Shown: positions 8,711 to 17,804, counted from the stretch's first letter. The stretch: DNA of 64,000 bases from Claveliimonas bilis (GCF_030296775.1 NZ_AP027742.1:434001-498000); one strand, 5' to 3'. The notes: generated by a model not told the origin, from the letters alone. A program made the numbers and translations.

Positions 8711-8970
8711 TCCCTATATGGAGTGAAAGAAGATTTTAGAAATCTGCAACAAAACAAGGTGTTTATTCCCTATATGGAGTGGAAGTCGAGAAAATCTAAA
8801 AAATCTTTTCATTCTCAACTTAACATTTGGCAGTTGCTGTTCCCTATATGGAGCAAAGAAAATCTTTCATTCCATAGTTGGCAATAACGGTGTTGCATGG
8901 GTAGTTAGGGTGTGAAAAGAAATTTTTTCATCAGCAACTTAGCAGAATGACACTTTCTTTCCCTATATGG
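8711..8970 (+). repeat. Four-copy TTCCCTATATGG repeat array
   Basis: The core TCCCTATATGG occurs at 8711, 8767, 8841 and 8960, and three copies continue with AG. Two copies are preceded by GTTGCTG. AT-rich inverted stretches (AAGATTTTAGAAATCT type) follow the cores. No gene covers this region. The array lies downstream of mobT and upstream of the recombinase module, so it may be a replication or regulatory iteron set. Confidence 0.6.
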
Positions 8971-9121
8971 TACAGGAAAAGAAAAAAGTTTTGAATATTG
9001 GTTACGCTTCGGCTCTTTTCCAACGCGGTATATAGGAAAGACGATTTTCTTCTTTCATGTTCTTTGACAACTGAATAAAGCAATTCAATACGTTTGACAG
9101 ACAGCAAGCTGTTGAAACAGA

Positions 9122-9316
9122 TACGCCATGACCTTTTCCCTGCAAAAGCGAGCGACAACTTATTTGTGTTCCTGTAAAAGACTTGTCCTCTTTTATCGCC
9201 ATGACCTGTTCTGTCTGATAATGATACTCCCGTACAGCCACAGCTTGAGCGTTAAGAGCGTCGCACGCAATGGGTACGGCTACATAAGAACTATGCAGAG
9301 GTGGAACTCCTGTGGG
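9122..9316 (+). ncRNA. Conserved noncoding block upstream of tnpW (copy in element C)
   Basis: This stretch shares ordered blocks with 56256-56438 in element A: TACGCCATGACC, AAAAG.CGAGCGA.AACT, AATGATACTCCCG, CATAAG and GGTG.AACTCC.GTG.G. The spacers differ in base composition (AT-rich here, GC-rich in A) while the blocks stay fixed. Both copies lie just upstream of a tnpW-like gene and a serine recombinase. It could be a structured leader RNA or a DNA site for recombination control. TTGACA at 9064-9069 may belong to its promoter. Confidence 0.5.
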
Positions 9317-9367
9317 CTATGACAAAAGCCGTTGAATTGCTTACATAAGATTTTTACAGAAAGGGGG

Positions 9368-9544
9368 GTATGTGTTATTGATAATGCTGTAAAAACAATT
9401 CAAAAGAAAAATGGCAAGTGTGGCATTGGCAACAGAGGAAAGACAAAGATTGTAGTAAAAGAGCATTTTTCCGAAAAGGGAAAGACAATGGAAGAACTTT
9501 TAACTGATGTCATGCTGGAAAAAGCAAAGCAGACAATCGCATAA
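9368..9544 (+). CDS. TnpW-like small protein (element C)
   Basis: About 55 residues, with the pattern shared by all four small proteins ahead of the recombinases in this window: a beta strand KTKIVVKEHF, then SEKGKTMEELLTDVM and a basic tail. The family is called transposon-encoded TnpW and its role is unknown; a recombination cofactor is a reasonable guess. The start is uncertain. A strong AGAAAGGGGGG site precedes it, but the ATG at 9370 is out of frame and gives only three codons, so the gene may use a rare start or have a damaged one. Confidence 0.5.
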   Translation, partial: VCVIDNAVKTIQKKNGKCGIGNRGKTKIVVKEHFSEKGKTMEELLTDVMLEKAKQTIA

Positions 9545-9585
9545 AATCAGTGCAGTTGTAAGAAATAGATTGAATGGCAAAAAGT

Positions 9586-9630
9586 ACCCGTGTTATACTT
9601 TACTTGCAAGCAGGTATTGTAAACACGGGT
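9586..9630 (+). promoter_or_regulatory. Dyad at the recombinase promoter of element C
   Basis: ACCCGTGTT (9586-9594) and AACACGGGT (9622-9630) form a perfect 9-bp inverted repeat. A TATACT box at about 9594-9599 falls at its left arm. A GGAGG site and the recombinase ATG at 9656 follow. The position suggests an operator for autoregulation. Confidence 0.55.
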
Positions 9631-9649
9631 TAGTTATAAAGGAGGATAA

Positions 9650-9934
<285 letters not shown>

Positions 9935-9963
9935 TGACACATTTATTTCAAGGATATTACTGA

Positions 9964-10872
9964 CTATGCTACCAGTTCCAAATCCTCATAATACTGTCTG
10001 CGTTTTATCATGGGAGGAAGCCCGCCATTGGCAGAGCAGATCCTCCGGTTATTCCAGTAGCTGAGGAAGTATCTCCAAATGAGCGCCTTTAATTCCTCTA
10101 CCATCATCTGCCTTGTGTCATAGCGGTCATAAAGGAGCTCTGTCTTCATTCTGGCCCACATACTCTCACAGCGTGCATTATCATGGCAGCGTCCTCCTGC
10201 ACTGTTCATGCTTTGGTGGATGTGGTGCTCCCGGATGGTCTGGCGGTAAGACTCACTGGTATACTGTGTCCCACGGTCACTGTGGATGATCGCTCCTTCC
10301 AATGCGGGATATGCAGTCAGGGCATTTTCCAGTGTTTGGATACACAGATCTGCTTTCATGTTTGTCCCCATTGACAGACCGAGGACGCTAAGATCAAAGC
10401 AGTCGAAAATCGCAGATACATACAGTTTCCCATTGCGCGCCGGGATCTCCGTGATATCTGTAATACATTTTTCTAATGGGGCATCTGAATGGAAATCCCG
10501 CTTCAACAGATCATCCGATTTCATGGCTTCCCGGTCTGCCTTTGTAAGTCCATTCGGCTTTCTCTTTGGCCGATGGCTCAGGCCGATCTGATCCATAACC
10601 CGGTATACGGTCCGTTCACTGGGTATATGTACGCCCTCCGGCTGCTTCAGCAACAGCGCCTGATACATCCGGATCCGTCCATAAGTATCGTTACATTCAT
10701 CCTCACTGATGATTTCTTTCATGGCATCCGCCAGATCCTGGTACTTCCATGGACGGTCTTTGTTTGCGAGATATTTATAGAAGCCCTGCCGGCTGATACC
10801 AAGCATCCGGCAATAAAATGAAATTTTTCCGGTAATCCTGCCGTCCTCTGTTTTCAAAGCGAGAAAGATCAT
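9964..10872 (-). CDS. IS3-family transposase OrfB (DDE integrase domain)
   Basis: 302 residues. An HTH-like region (GRIRMYQALL, RTVYRVMDQIGL) is followed by an rve/DDE catalytic core with ITDITEI, HSDRGTQY and CESMWARMKTE supplying the acidic residues, and a C-terminal YWNNRR segment typical of IS3 OrfB. Its start overlaps the orfA stop in an ATGA, which suggests translational coupling rather than the -1 frameshift used by many IS3 elements. It catalyses cut-out and strand transfer of the insertion sequence. Confidence 0.92.
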   Translation of the reverse strand: MIFLALKTEDGRITGKISFYCRMLGISRQGFYKYLANKDRPWKYQDLADAMKEIISEDECNDTYGRIRMYQALLLKQPEGVHIPSERTVYRVMDQIGLSHRPKRKPNGLTKADREAMKSDDLLKRDFHSDAPLEKCITDITEIPARNGKLYVSAIFDCFDLSVLGLSMGTNMKADLCIQTLENALTAYPALEGAIIHSDRGTQYTSESYRQTIREHHIHQSMNSAGGRCHDNARCESMWARMKTELLYDRYDTRQMMVEELKALIWRYFLSYWNNRRICSANGGLPPMIKRRQYYEDLELVA

Positions 10873-11201
10873 TCTCTGGTTTTTGCTGACTTCCGACGGC
10901 TGGCGGCGAAAAAAGCGCTGGCTTCCTCCAGAAATTCATTTTCTTCCTTCAGGCGGCGGATTTCTTTATCCTGCTCCTTCACCCGCTTACGCAGCATGGT
11001 AATTTCTTCTGACAGGCTCATTGCACTGGCAGGGGTATGGGAACCTTCCCCAACATCCAGCTTACCAGCTCTTACAGCTTTCAGCCATGTATGGATGGTT
11101 CCTTCAGGGATTCCTAATTCTTTAGCAGCCTTAGCGCCGCCGATTTCTTTGGCAAGTTTCACTGCCTGTACTTTGTATTCATGGTCATATTTACGTGCCA
11201 C
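10869..11201 (-). CDS. IS3-family transposase OrfA (HTH protein)
   Basis: 110 residues with an N-terminal helix-turn-helix (KYDHEYKVQAVKLAKEIGGA, then AKELGIPEGTIHTWLK) that binds the IS ends, and a C-terminal leucine-rich coiled coil (EEITMLRKRVKEQDKEIRRL) used for dimerisation. It is the first gene of the IS on the minus strand and overlaps orfB by 4 bp. Length and layout are normal for the family. Confidence 0.9.
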   Translation of the reverse strand: MARKYDHEYKVQAVKLAKEIGGAKAAKELGIPEGTIHTWLKAVRAGKLDVGEGSHTPASAMSLSEEITMLRKRVKEQDKEIRRLKEENEFLEEASAFFAASRRKSAKTRE

Positions 11202-12670
11202 TTTGAATACCTCCTTATTCTCTTGGTTTTATTATGAAATCCTTGAGAATAAGCTGTCAACTTTTTTTATACCACACCAACTTGGCAGAAATTATATTAT
11301 GACAGGACAATATACAGAATTGTATTTTCCCAGCCATAATGTCCGTTACATAGCGATTGATGACGGTGTAGACAGCGAAAAGGGCGAAAGTGAGATTGCA
11401 CCATTTAAGAACATCATCAATGAATGGGTGGCAAGAGATACGAGCCGTAAAGTGAAATCAGCCTTTAAGACAAAATTTGCAGAGGGTGCGTATTATGGGG
11501 CTTATGCTCCGTTAGGATATAAGAAACACCCCGACATCAAAGGGAAACTGTTGGTTGATGAGGAAACAAAATGGATTGTTGAAAAAATCTTCTCTCTAGC
11601 CTATCAAGGTTACGGTAGTGCAAAAATCACAAAGATACTGCGAGAAGAAAAAGTCCCGACAGCGTCTTGGCTGAATTTTACAAGGTATGGTACTTTTGCA
11701 CATATCTTTGAGGGAGAGCCCGAAAGCAAGCGTTATGAGTGGACGATCGCTCATGTTAAAGCAATATTAAAAAGTGAAGTCTATATAGGAAACAGCGTTC
11801 ATAATCGACAATCAACCGTTTCTTTCAAAAGCAAGAAGAAAGTACGAAAACCCGAAAGTGAATGGTTTCGAGTAGAAAACACGCATGAACCGATTATTGA
11901 CAAGGAAGTGTTCTATCGTGTGCAGGAACAGATAAAATCAAGGCGTAGACAGACAAAGGAAAAGGCAACGCCGATATTTGCAGGGCTTGTCAAGTGTGCG
12001 GATTGTGGCTGGTCTATGAGGTTTGCGACAAATAAGGCGAATAAAACACCGTATAGTTATTATTCTTGCAGTTTCTACGGACAGTTTGGCAAAGGCTATT
12101 GTTCTATGCACTATATTCGCTATGATGTGCTGTATCAAGCTGTATTGGAGCGATTGCAGTATTGGGCTAAGGCAGTACAGCAGGACGAAGAAAAGGTGTT
12201 GAACAAAATACAGAAAGTCGGCAATGCAGAGCGAATACGGGAAAAGAAGAAAAAGGCAAATGCCTTGAGGAAAGCCGAGAACCGACAAAATGAGATTGAC
12301 CGTTTGTTTGCGAAAATGTATGAAGATAGAGCTTGTGAGAAGATAACAGAACGAAACTTCATTATGCTGTCGGGGAAATATCAAAAGGAACAGATAGAAC
12401 TGGAACAGCAGATAACCAACCTAAGAGAAGAATTAAGTAAAATGGAACAGGATATGATAGGTGCTGAAAAGTGGATTGAGTTAATCAAGGAGTATTCCGT
12501 ACCAAAGGAACTGACAGCACCGTTATTAAACGCAATGATAGAAAAAATCCTCATTCACGAAGCAACAACGAATGAGGAGAACGAAAGAATACAGGAAATA
12601 GAGATATACTACCGATTTATTGGAAAAGTAGACTGATAATGAGGGTTCATATCTTTAACTAAGGGAAAGC

Positions 12671-13150
12671 GGGCATGGCGCCCCCGATATATCCCTCTGG
12701 GAAGAACTCTCGGCTGTATTGGGGGCTGATATTCTTAAACTCTTGCAGGGAGAATTGCATCCTAACCGACCTGATGTTGGAAAGATCGATAAGATACGCT
12801 TCTATGTCTGCCCTGTCTGTGGAAACATTTTAACCAGCACGGGAAAAGCAAATATTTCCTGCTGTGGGCGTCACCTTTCGCTTTTATCACCCGTGTCGGG
12901 TGACTGTGAACATGAAATCTTCATAGAGGAAATGGATACAGATTATTATATAAGTATCCGGCATGAGATGAGCAAGACCCACTATATTTCTTTTGCAGCC
13001 TACGTGCATGATAGTTACATCTGGTTTCAGCGGCTCTATCCAGAACAAAGTCCGGCTTTCCGTATGCCGATTGTGCGAAGCGATGGGAATTTGTATCTAT
13101 ACTGTGTAAAACATGGATTATTCAAATATCCGTTCAAATTGGTTCATTAG
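12671..13150 (+). pseudogene. XRE-family regulator, 3' half (continuation of 3897-4043)
   Basis: In frame from 12671 the sequence reads GHGAPDISLWEELSAVLGAD, the end of a typical XRE domain. A longer C-terminal domain follows with two Cys pairs (CPVCGN and CCGRH), which look like a zinc site, and a beta-rich end finishing at 13150. Joined to the 5' half at GG the protein would be about 200 residues. A zinc-site regulator beside the MoxR-VWA genes may sense metal or redox state; that is inference. Confidence 0.85.
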
Positions 13151-13250
13151 GTAAAAAAATAGCAAAGCCAGCCGAGCCAGTAAACGGTCAAGATGAACGG
13201 GCTGCGCCCGCCGTTGACAGCCCCGCCTGTCTTTGCTGGTGAGCAGACAA

Positions 13251-13279
13251 GGGGCGACAGCAAGGGGTGCTGCCGCCCC
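13251..13279 (+). promoter_or_regulatory. GC-rich hairpin ahead of the sigma-like gene
   Basis: GGGGCGACAGCA and TGCTGCCGCCCC pair with one mismatch around a 5-nt loop. It ends 30 bp before the ATG at 13309 and may affect translation or transcript stability. Confidence 0.4.
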
Positions 13280-13308
13280 GCACTATTATTCAGAGAGGGG
13301 GAATTTCC

Positions 13309-13731
13309 ATGACCGAGATTGAAGCATATCAAGAATATATCCGGCGCAGGCACAATGCCTTTTGTAAAGCCGTCATTCGATATGCCGCCATCGGGAAAAT
13401 CATACGGCTGCGGCAGAAATGGGATCGGGAAATTTCCCTTGACTATTTGACAAATGAGAAGTTTGTCCAGCTTGCCGAGCCGGAGCCGGACGAAGAATAC
13501 CCCTTTATCGTCTGCGGCCAGACCGTCCTATTGAGCAACACCGCCCTTGCCGACGCAATCTCTGTTTTGCCAGAGCAGGCGCGGGAAGAAATACTGTGCT
13601 ATTACTTTCTACGGCAGCCGCAGCGCGTGATCGGCGCGCACATTGGCCGGTCACGCAGCACAGCGGGGCGGCATATCCAGCTTGCCTTAAAACGGCTGCG
13701 CGAGGAAATGGAGGTGCGCCGGTATGAGTAA
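13309..13731 (+). CDS. Sigma-70-like / HTH regulator of block D
   Basis: 140 residues with an acidic and basic N-terminal half and a C-terminal sigma-region-4-like helix-turn-helix (ALADAISVLPEQAREEILCY followed by RVIGAHIGRSRSTAGRHIQLAL). Proteins of this kind occur at the start of clostridial mobile elements with a small HTH partner and are thought to control the transfer genes. The ATG at 13309 follows GAGAGGGGG. It overlaps the next gene by 8 bp. Element A has an equivalent pair at 55393-56056, so both elements carry the same type of switch. Confidence 0.75.
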   Translation: MTEIEAYQEYIRRRHNAFCKAVIRYAAIGKIIRLRQKWDREISLDYLTNEKFVQLAEPEPDEEYPFIVCGQTVLLSNTALADAISVLPEQAREEILCYYFLRQPQRVIGAHIGRSRSTAGRHIQLALKRLREEMEVRRYE

Positions 13732-13936
13732 ACTTCTCCCCTATGAAACAATCCTCAAAGCCCGTGAGGGCGACCCGGAAGCCGTGAACGTTGTCCTGCT
13801 CCATTACGCCGGATATATCCGCTATTTCTCCAAAGTAGACGGACAGGTCAATGCCGAGGTGGAGGACTATGTGAAACAGCGGTTAATTGACTGTCAATTC
13901 AAGTTCCGGCTTGACTATCCGCCGGACGAGCCGTAA
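13724..13936 (+). CDS. Small helix-turn-helix partner protein
   Basis: 70 residues (LLPYETILKAREGDPEAVNV, then VLLHYAGYIRYFSK) resembling the conserved small HTH/sigma-region-2-like proteins encoded right after the sigma-like gene in Tn916-type and clostridial elements. It overlaps the upstream gene by 8 bp, so the two are coupled. It probably acts with the sigma-like protein in transcription of the element. The equivalent in element A is at 55814-56056. Confidence 0.7.
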   Translation: MSKLLPYETILKAREGDPEAVNVVLLHYAGYIRYFSKVDGQVNAEVEDYVKQRLIDCQFKFRLDYPPDEP

Positions 13937-14052
13937 AAACTGAATACCAGCCGCCCACCGTAGCGGCCAGCGAAAGCAGTAAGTCTGAAAAAGATTTGCT
14001 GCTTTTTTTGTTGCTCCGGCTCCATTTCCGGCCATTTTGCCCTGTTCAGATT

Positions 14053-14275
14053 GTAGTAGTAAGTGAGAGGGAAATTTTCCCACTCCGGCGTTTGGCATTT
14101 TGGATTTTTGTCCGTAGTAGAGAGTAGGAGGAAATTTCCCGTTCCGTTTGGCAAATTTCAAAACGCGGTGTTGTAGGGAGTGAAAGGGAAAAAATTCTCT
14201 GCCCCACCGGTTGCCAAAATTCACTTTCCCGCATTACAGAAGTGAAAGAAATTTTGAAAAATCCCCGTCCAGCGG
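14053..14275 (+). repeat. Three to four imperfect ~60-bp direct repeats
   Basis: Units begin near 14056, 14117, 14173 and 14236. Each has GTAG..(A)GTGA(A)AGG/GAAA followed by an inverted AAATTT-type core, and the first three go on to CCG.TTTGGCA/GTTGCCAAAA. They lie in a 620-bp gene-free stretch between the regulators and mobC. They look like iterons or relaxosome-binding sites. Confidence 0.6.
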
Positions 14276-14279
14276 GTAG

Positions 14280-14555
14280 CTGGCGGCCTTTGAAATGTAT
14301 CTTTAGCGGAAAGGAAAAAAGACCGCTCACAGCGGGCCGCAAGTCCTGTTCTGTCCGTTCTATGTACGGAAAAACCGGACAGGGGCAGTCTGCGGCAGTT
14401 ACAGAGCAAGTTTCTACCACGGTGCCAAAATCCGCAATTCTGCGGTTTTGCCCCTCGCGGGAAACTTGTTGGGGAGTGCCTTCCCCAAACCCTGCTTTGC
14501 GGCTTGCGCCGCTTATCCCCGCCGCGCTCATGCGGCAAGAAAGGAGGTCACGACC
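14280..14555 (+). other. Candidate oriT region of block D
   Basis: Gene-free and rich in inverted repeats immediately upstream of mobC, for example CCGCTCACAGCGG, CCGCAATTCTGCGG, and GGGGAGTGCCTTCCCC just before the AAGGAGG site. In this family oriT normally lies directly upstream of mobC. The nic position is not visible by eye. Confidence 0.45.
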
Positions 14556-14954
14556 ATGCGAAAGAAATACAACACACCCCACCGCAGCCGCGTTGTGAAA
14601 ACCCGGCTGTCCGAAGATGAATACGCCGACTTCACAGCGCGGCTTGCGCCCTATGGTATCAGCCAGTCGGAATTTCTCCGGCAGGCGATACGGCGCACCA
14701 CCATACGCCCCGTTATCCATGTGTCAGCGGTCAATGACGAACTGCTCTCCGCTGTCGGGAAGCTGACCGCCGAGTACGGCAGGATCGGCGGCAACCTCAA
14801 TCAGATTGCCCGGTATCTGAATGAGTACGGCGCACCCTATAACGCCCTCTCCGGCGAGGTACGCGCCGCCATAGCCGACCTTGCCGCCCTCAAGTATGAA
14901 GTCTTACAGAAAGTAGGTGACGCAGTTGGCAACACTCAAGCATATCAACTCTAA
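14556..14954 (+). CDS. MobC-like relaxosome accessory protein
   Basis: 132 residues. A ribbon-helix-helix-like N-terminal part (VVKTRLSEDEYADFTARLAP, GISQSEFLRQAI) is followed by the conserved MobC segment GRIGGNLNQIARYLNEYG. MobC proteins bind oriT, help open the DNA and let the relaxase nick. The ATG at 14556 follows AAGGAGGT. It overlaps the relaxase start by 38 bp, so translation is coupled. The equivalent in element A is at 52448-52777. Confidence 0.88.
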   Translation: MRKKYNTPHRSRVVKTRLSEDEYADFTARLAPYGISQSEFLRQAIRRTTIRPVIHVSAVNDELLSAVGKLTAEYGRIGGNLNQIARYLNEYGAPYNALSGEVRAAIADLAALKYEVLQKVGDAVGNTQAYQL

Positions 14955-16551
14955 AAATGCCGACTACGGAGCCGCCGAACAATACCTGCTTTTCGAGCAT
15001 GACGAGTTTACCATGAAGCCCGTCCTTGATGAAACCGGCAGGCTTATCCCCCGCGAGGACTACCGGCTGTCCACGCTGAACTGCGGCGGGGAGGATTTTG
15101 CCGTTGCCTGTATGCGGGCAAATCTCCGCTATGGGAAGAACCAGCGGCGGGAAGATGTGAAAAGCCACCACTATATCATCAGCTTTGACCCACGGGACGG
15201 CCCGGACAACGGCTTGACCGTAGACCGGGCGCAGGCATTGGGCGAGAAGTTTTGCGCCGAGCATTTCCCCGGCCACCAAGCCCTTGTATGTACCCACCCG
15301 GACGGGCATAACCACAGCGGCAATATCCATGTGCATATCGTCATTAACAGCCTGCGGATAGAGGAAGTCCCGTTCCTGCCCTACATGGACAGGCCAGCCG
15401 ACACGAAAGCCGGTTGCAAGCACCGCTGTACCGACGCTGCCTTGCGCTACTTCAAGTCCGAAGTCATGGAGATGTGCCACCGGGAGGGGCTTTACCAAAT
15501 CGACCTCTTGAACGGCAGCAAGAACCGCGTCACAGACCAGGAGTATTGGGCGCAGAAAAAGGGACAGGCTGCGCTGGACAAGCAGAACGCCCCCATGATT
15601 GCAGGCGGTATCACGCCCCGGCAGACCAAGTTTGAAACGAACAAGGAGAAGCTGCGGCAGACCATACGGAAAGCCCTTGCCACCGCCACCAGCTTTGACG
15701 AGTTTTCCTCTCTGCTGCTGCGGGAGAGCGTGACCGTCAAGGAGAGCCGGGGGCGGCTGTCCTACCTCACGCCGGACAGGACAAAGCCCATTACCGCCCG
15801 GAAGCTGGGCGACGACTTTGACCGCGCCGCCGTCCTTGCCGTTTTGGAGCAGAACGCCGCCAGAGCCACAGAAAAGGCCGCGGCCATACCCGAATACCCC
15901 CGGCGTGGGAAAACCGGCATACAGCCCACAAAAGTCCCACAAACCGCCCCGAAACAGGACGGTGTGCAGCGGCTTGTGGACATTGAGCAGAAAATGGCCG
16001 AGGGCAAAGGCCGGGGCTATGAACGCTGGGCGACCATGCACAACCTCAAACAAATGGCCGCGACGCTGAATGTGTATCAGGAATACGGCTTCACTTCCCC
16101 GGAGCAGTTAGAAGCCGCCGTTGATACCGCCTATCAGGAAATGCGCCAGACCAGCGGCAAGTTGAAAACGCTGGAAACAAAGCTACAAGGGAAAAAGGAG
16201 TTGCAGCAACAGGTACTTGCCTATGCCAAGACCAAGCCCGCCCGCGACGGGCTGAAAGCGCAGAAATCCGAGAAAGCCCGCGCCGCCTACCGGCAGGCAA
16301 ATGAGAGCGATTTTATCATAGCCGAAGCCGCCGCCCGGTATTTCAAGGCGCATGGCATTACCAAGCTGCCCGCCCGGAAAGCGTTGCAGGCCGAGATCGA
16401 GCAGCTTATCTCCGAGAAAGACGGCCTGTATAACACCTATCACGAACAGAAACAGCGGTTCAAGGAGTTGCAGACCGTCAAGCGGAACATCGACCAGATT
16501 TTGCGCCGGGAGGAACCCCACCGCAGAAAGGAGCAGAGCCATGAGCGATAA
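14917..16551 (+). CDS. Relaxase/mobilization nuclease of block D
   Basis: 544 residues starting at GTG 14917. The N-terminal relaxase domain has an early Tyr in KNADYGAAEQYL and the metal-binding histidines HNHSGNIHVHIVIN (His131, 133, 138, 140). The C-terminal half is a long charged coiled coil, as in other relaxases of clostridial elements. It nicks oriT and leads the strand into the recipient. It lies between mobC and a Cys-rich gene. The family matches the relaxase of element A in domain layout but differs clearly in sequence. Confidence 0.9.
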   Translation: MTQLATLKHINSKNADYGAAEQYLLFEHDEFTMKPVLDETGRLIPREDYRLSTLNCGGEDFAVACMRANLRYGKNQRREDVKSHHYIISFDPRDGPDNGLTVDRAQALGEKFCAEHFPGHQALVCTHPDGHNHSGNIHVHIVINSLRIEEVPFLPYMDRPADTKAGCKHRCTDAALRYFKSEVMEMCHREGLYQIDLLNGSKNRVTDQEYWAQKKGQAALDKQNAPMIAGGITPRQTKFETNKEKLRQTIRKALATATSFDEFSSLLLRESVTVKESRGRLSYLTPDRTKPITARKLGDDFDRAAVLAVLEQNAARATEKAAAIPEYPRRGKTGIQPTKVPQTAPKQDGVQRLVDIEQKMAEGKGRGYERWATMHNLKQMAATLNVYQEYGFTSPEQLEAAVDTAYQEMRQTSGKLKTLETKLQGKKELQQQVLAYAKTKPARDGLKAQKSEKARAAYRQANESDFIIAEAAARYFKAHGITKLPARKALQAEIEQLISEKDGLYNTYHEQKQRFKELQTVKRNIDQILRREEPHRRKEQSHER

Positions 16552-16927
16552 CCTGCCCCGTATGGACTACCGCCAGCACCGGCGGGCGCGGCGGCTGGTG
16601 CATGAGTGCTGTAACTACGACGGGGGAAACTGCCTGCTGTTAGACGACGGGGAGCCTTGCGTGTGCGTCCAGAGCATTTCCCTTTCCCTCATGTGCCGCT
16701 GGTTCCGTGTGGCTGTCCTGCCCCTTGACGGGGAGCTGGCCGCAGCCCTCTTGTACCGGGGAAGCCGGAAACGGTGTGCGGTCTGCGGCGCGGCATTTGT
16801 CCCCAAATCCAACCGGGGAAAATACTGCCCCGGCTGCGCCGGACGCATGAAGAAACTCAAAGCCGCCGAGAGAAAGCGGAAACAAAGGCAGAAATGTCAC
16901 GCTTTAGAGCCTTTCAAACCCGCATAA
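16541..16927 (+). CDS. Cysteine-rich VLP-domain protein
   Basis: 128 residues with nine or more cysteines: CCNYDGGNCLLLDDGEPCVC, then CRWFR, CAVCG and CPGC, ending in a Lys/Arg-rich tail. This is the cysteine-rich VLP family found next to relaxase genes, probably zinc-binding. A close paralogue is at 45327-45695 in element A, sharing GNCLLLDDGE.CVCVQSIS. The ATG at 16541 overlaps the relaxase gene by 11 bp, with GGAGCAGAG upstream. Its role in transfer is unknown. Confidence 0.8.
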   Translation: MSDNLPRMDYRQHRRARRLVHECCNYDGGNCLLLDDGEPCVCVQSISLSLMCRWFRVAVLPLDGELAAALLYRGSRKRCAVCGAAFVPKSNRGKYCPGCAGRMKKLKAAERKRKQRQKCHALEPFKPA

Positions 16928-17039
16928 ATCAAGGCTTTTTTCGTGGGTGTCAAAGGGTGTGCGATATATTTATCCTTTTCCCCCGGAAACGGCGTTCTAA
17001 ATGCGTACAAACGCCCTAAATCCACCCAAAGGAGGAACC

Positions 17040-17804
17040 ATGTCAGACAACCGAAAATACTATTACCTCAAGCTGAAAGAGAATTACTTTGACGAGGACG
17101 CTATCGTGCTGCTGGAAAGCATGCAGGACGGCATCCTCTATTCCAACATTCTCTTGAAACTGTACCTGAAATCGCTGAAAAACGGCGGGAAGTTGCAGCT
17201 TGATGAAAATATCCCCTACACCGCGCAGATGATTGCCACCATTACCCGCCAGCAAGTCGGCACCGTAGAGCGAGCCTTGCAGATTTTTATGAAGCTGGGG
17301 CTTGTAGAGCCGCTGCCAAGCGGTGCGCTGTATATGAGCAACATTGAACTGCTGATCGGCCAATCCTCTACCGAGGGGGAGCGAAAGCGGCGGGCAAGGC
17401 TGGCTTTGCAGGAGCAAAAAGCATTGCCAAAGGCCGGGGCGGACAAATGTCCACCATATCAAGCGGACATTTGTCCACCAGAGATAGAGATAGAGAAAGA
17501 GATAGAGATAGAGATAGAAAAAGAGAGAGAGCGAGAGTTAGATAAGGGACAGCCCGCCCGCGCCGCCTATGGCCGGTATGAAAATGTCTTTCTTTCGCAA
17601 TCAGAACTGGACGGGCTGAAAGCAGACCTGCCCGGCAAATGGAACTACTACATTGACCGGCTATCCTGCCATATCGCGTCCAGCGGCAAGCGATACCGCA
17701 GCCATGCCGCCACGATCTACAAATGGGCGCAGGAGGACGCAGCCAAGAAAGCCCCGAAAAAGGGCATACCAGACTACTCATGCAAGGAGGGCGAGAGTTT
17801 ATGA
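17040..17804 (+). CDS. Phage-type replisome organizer (replication initiator)
   Basis: 254 residues. The N-terminal domain (KYYYLKLKENYFDEDAIVLL...) is the replisome-organizer fold of phage and element replication proteins, which bind origin repeats. The C-terminal part resembles DnaD-like domains that contact helicase loaders. Between them the gene contains two 18-bp direct repeats carrying 12-bp palindromes and a purine-rich GAGATA run (17439-17537), which encodes an odd EIEIEKE stretch. The dnaC-like gene follows with an ATGA overlap, giving an initiator-loader pair. Confidence 0.85.
   Translation: MSDNRKYYYLKLKENYFDEDAIVLLESMQDGILYSNILLKLYLKSLKNGGKLQLDENIPYTAQMIATITRQQVGTVERALQIFMKLGLVEPLPSGALYMSNIELLIGQSSTEGERKRRARLALQEQKALPKAGADKCPPYQADICPPEIEIEKEIEIEIEKERERELDKGQPARAAYGRYENVFLSQSELDGLKADLPGKWNYYIDRLSCHIASSGKRYRSHAATIYKWAQEDAAKKAPKKGIPDYSCKEGESL
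17439..17537 (+). repeat. Candidate replication origin inside the initiator gene
   Basis: GCGGACAAATGTCCACCA (17439-17456) and GCGGACATTTGTCCACCA (17463-17480) are direct repeats 24 bp apart, each holding a 12-bp palindrome. A (GAGATA/GAGAAA)n purine tract follows at 17481-17537, a likely unwinding element. The layout recalls lambda-type origins placed within the initiator gene. Confidence 0.65.

Noticed and set aside
8705..8887. A 60-codon frame within the TTCCCTATATGG array; also considered a CRISPR array
   Set aside because: The frame arises from the repeats themselves. The repeats are only 11-14 bp with uneven distances and no constant 23-37 bp unit, and no cas genes are present, so it is not CRISPR.
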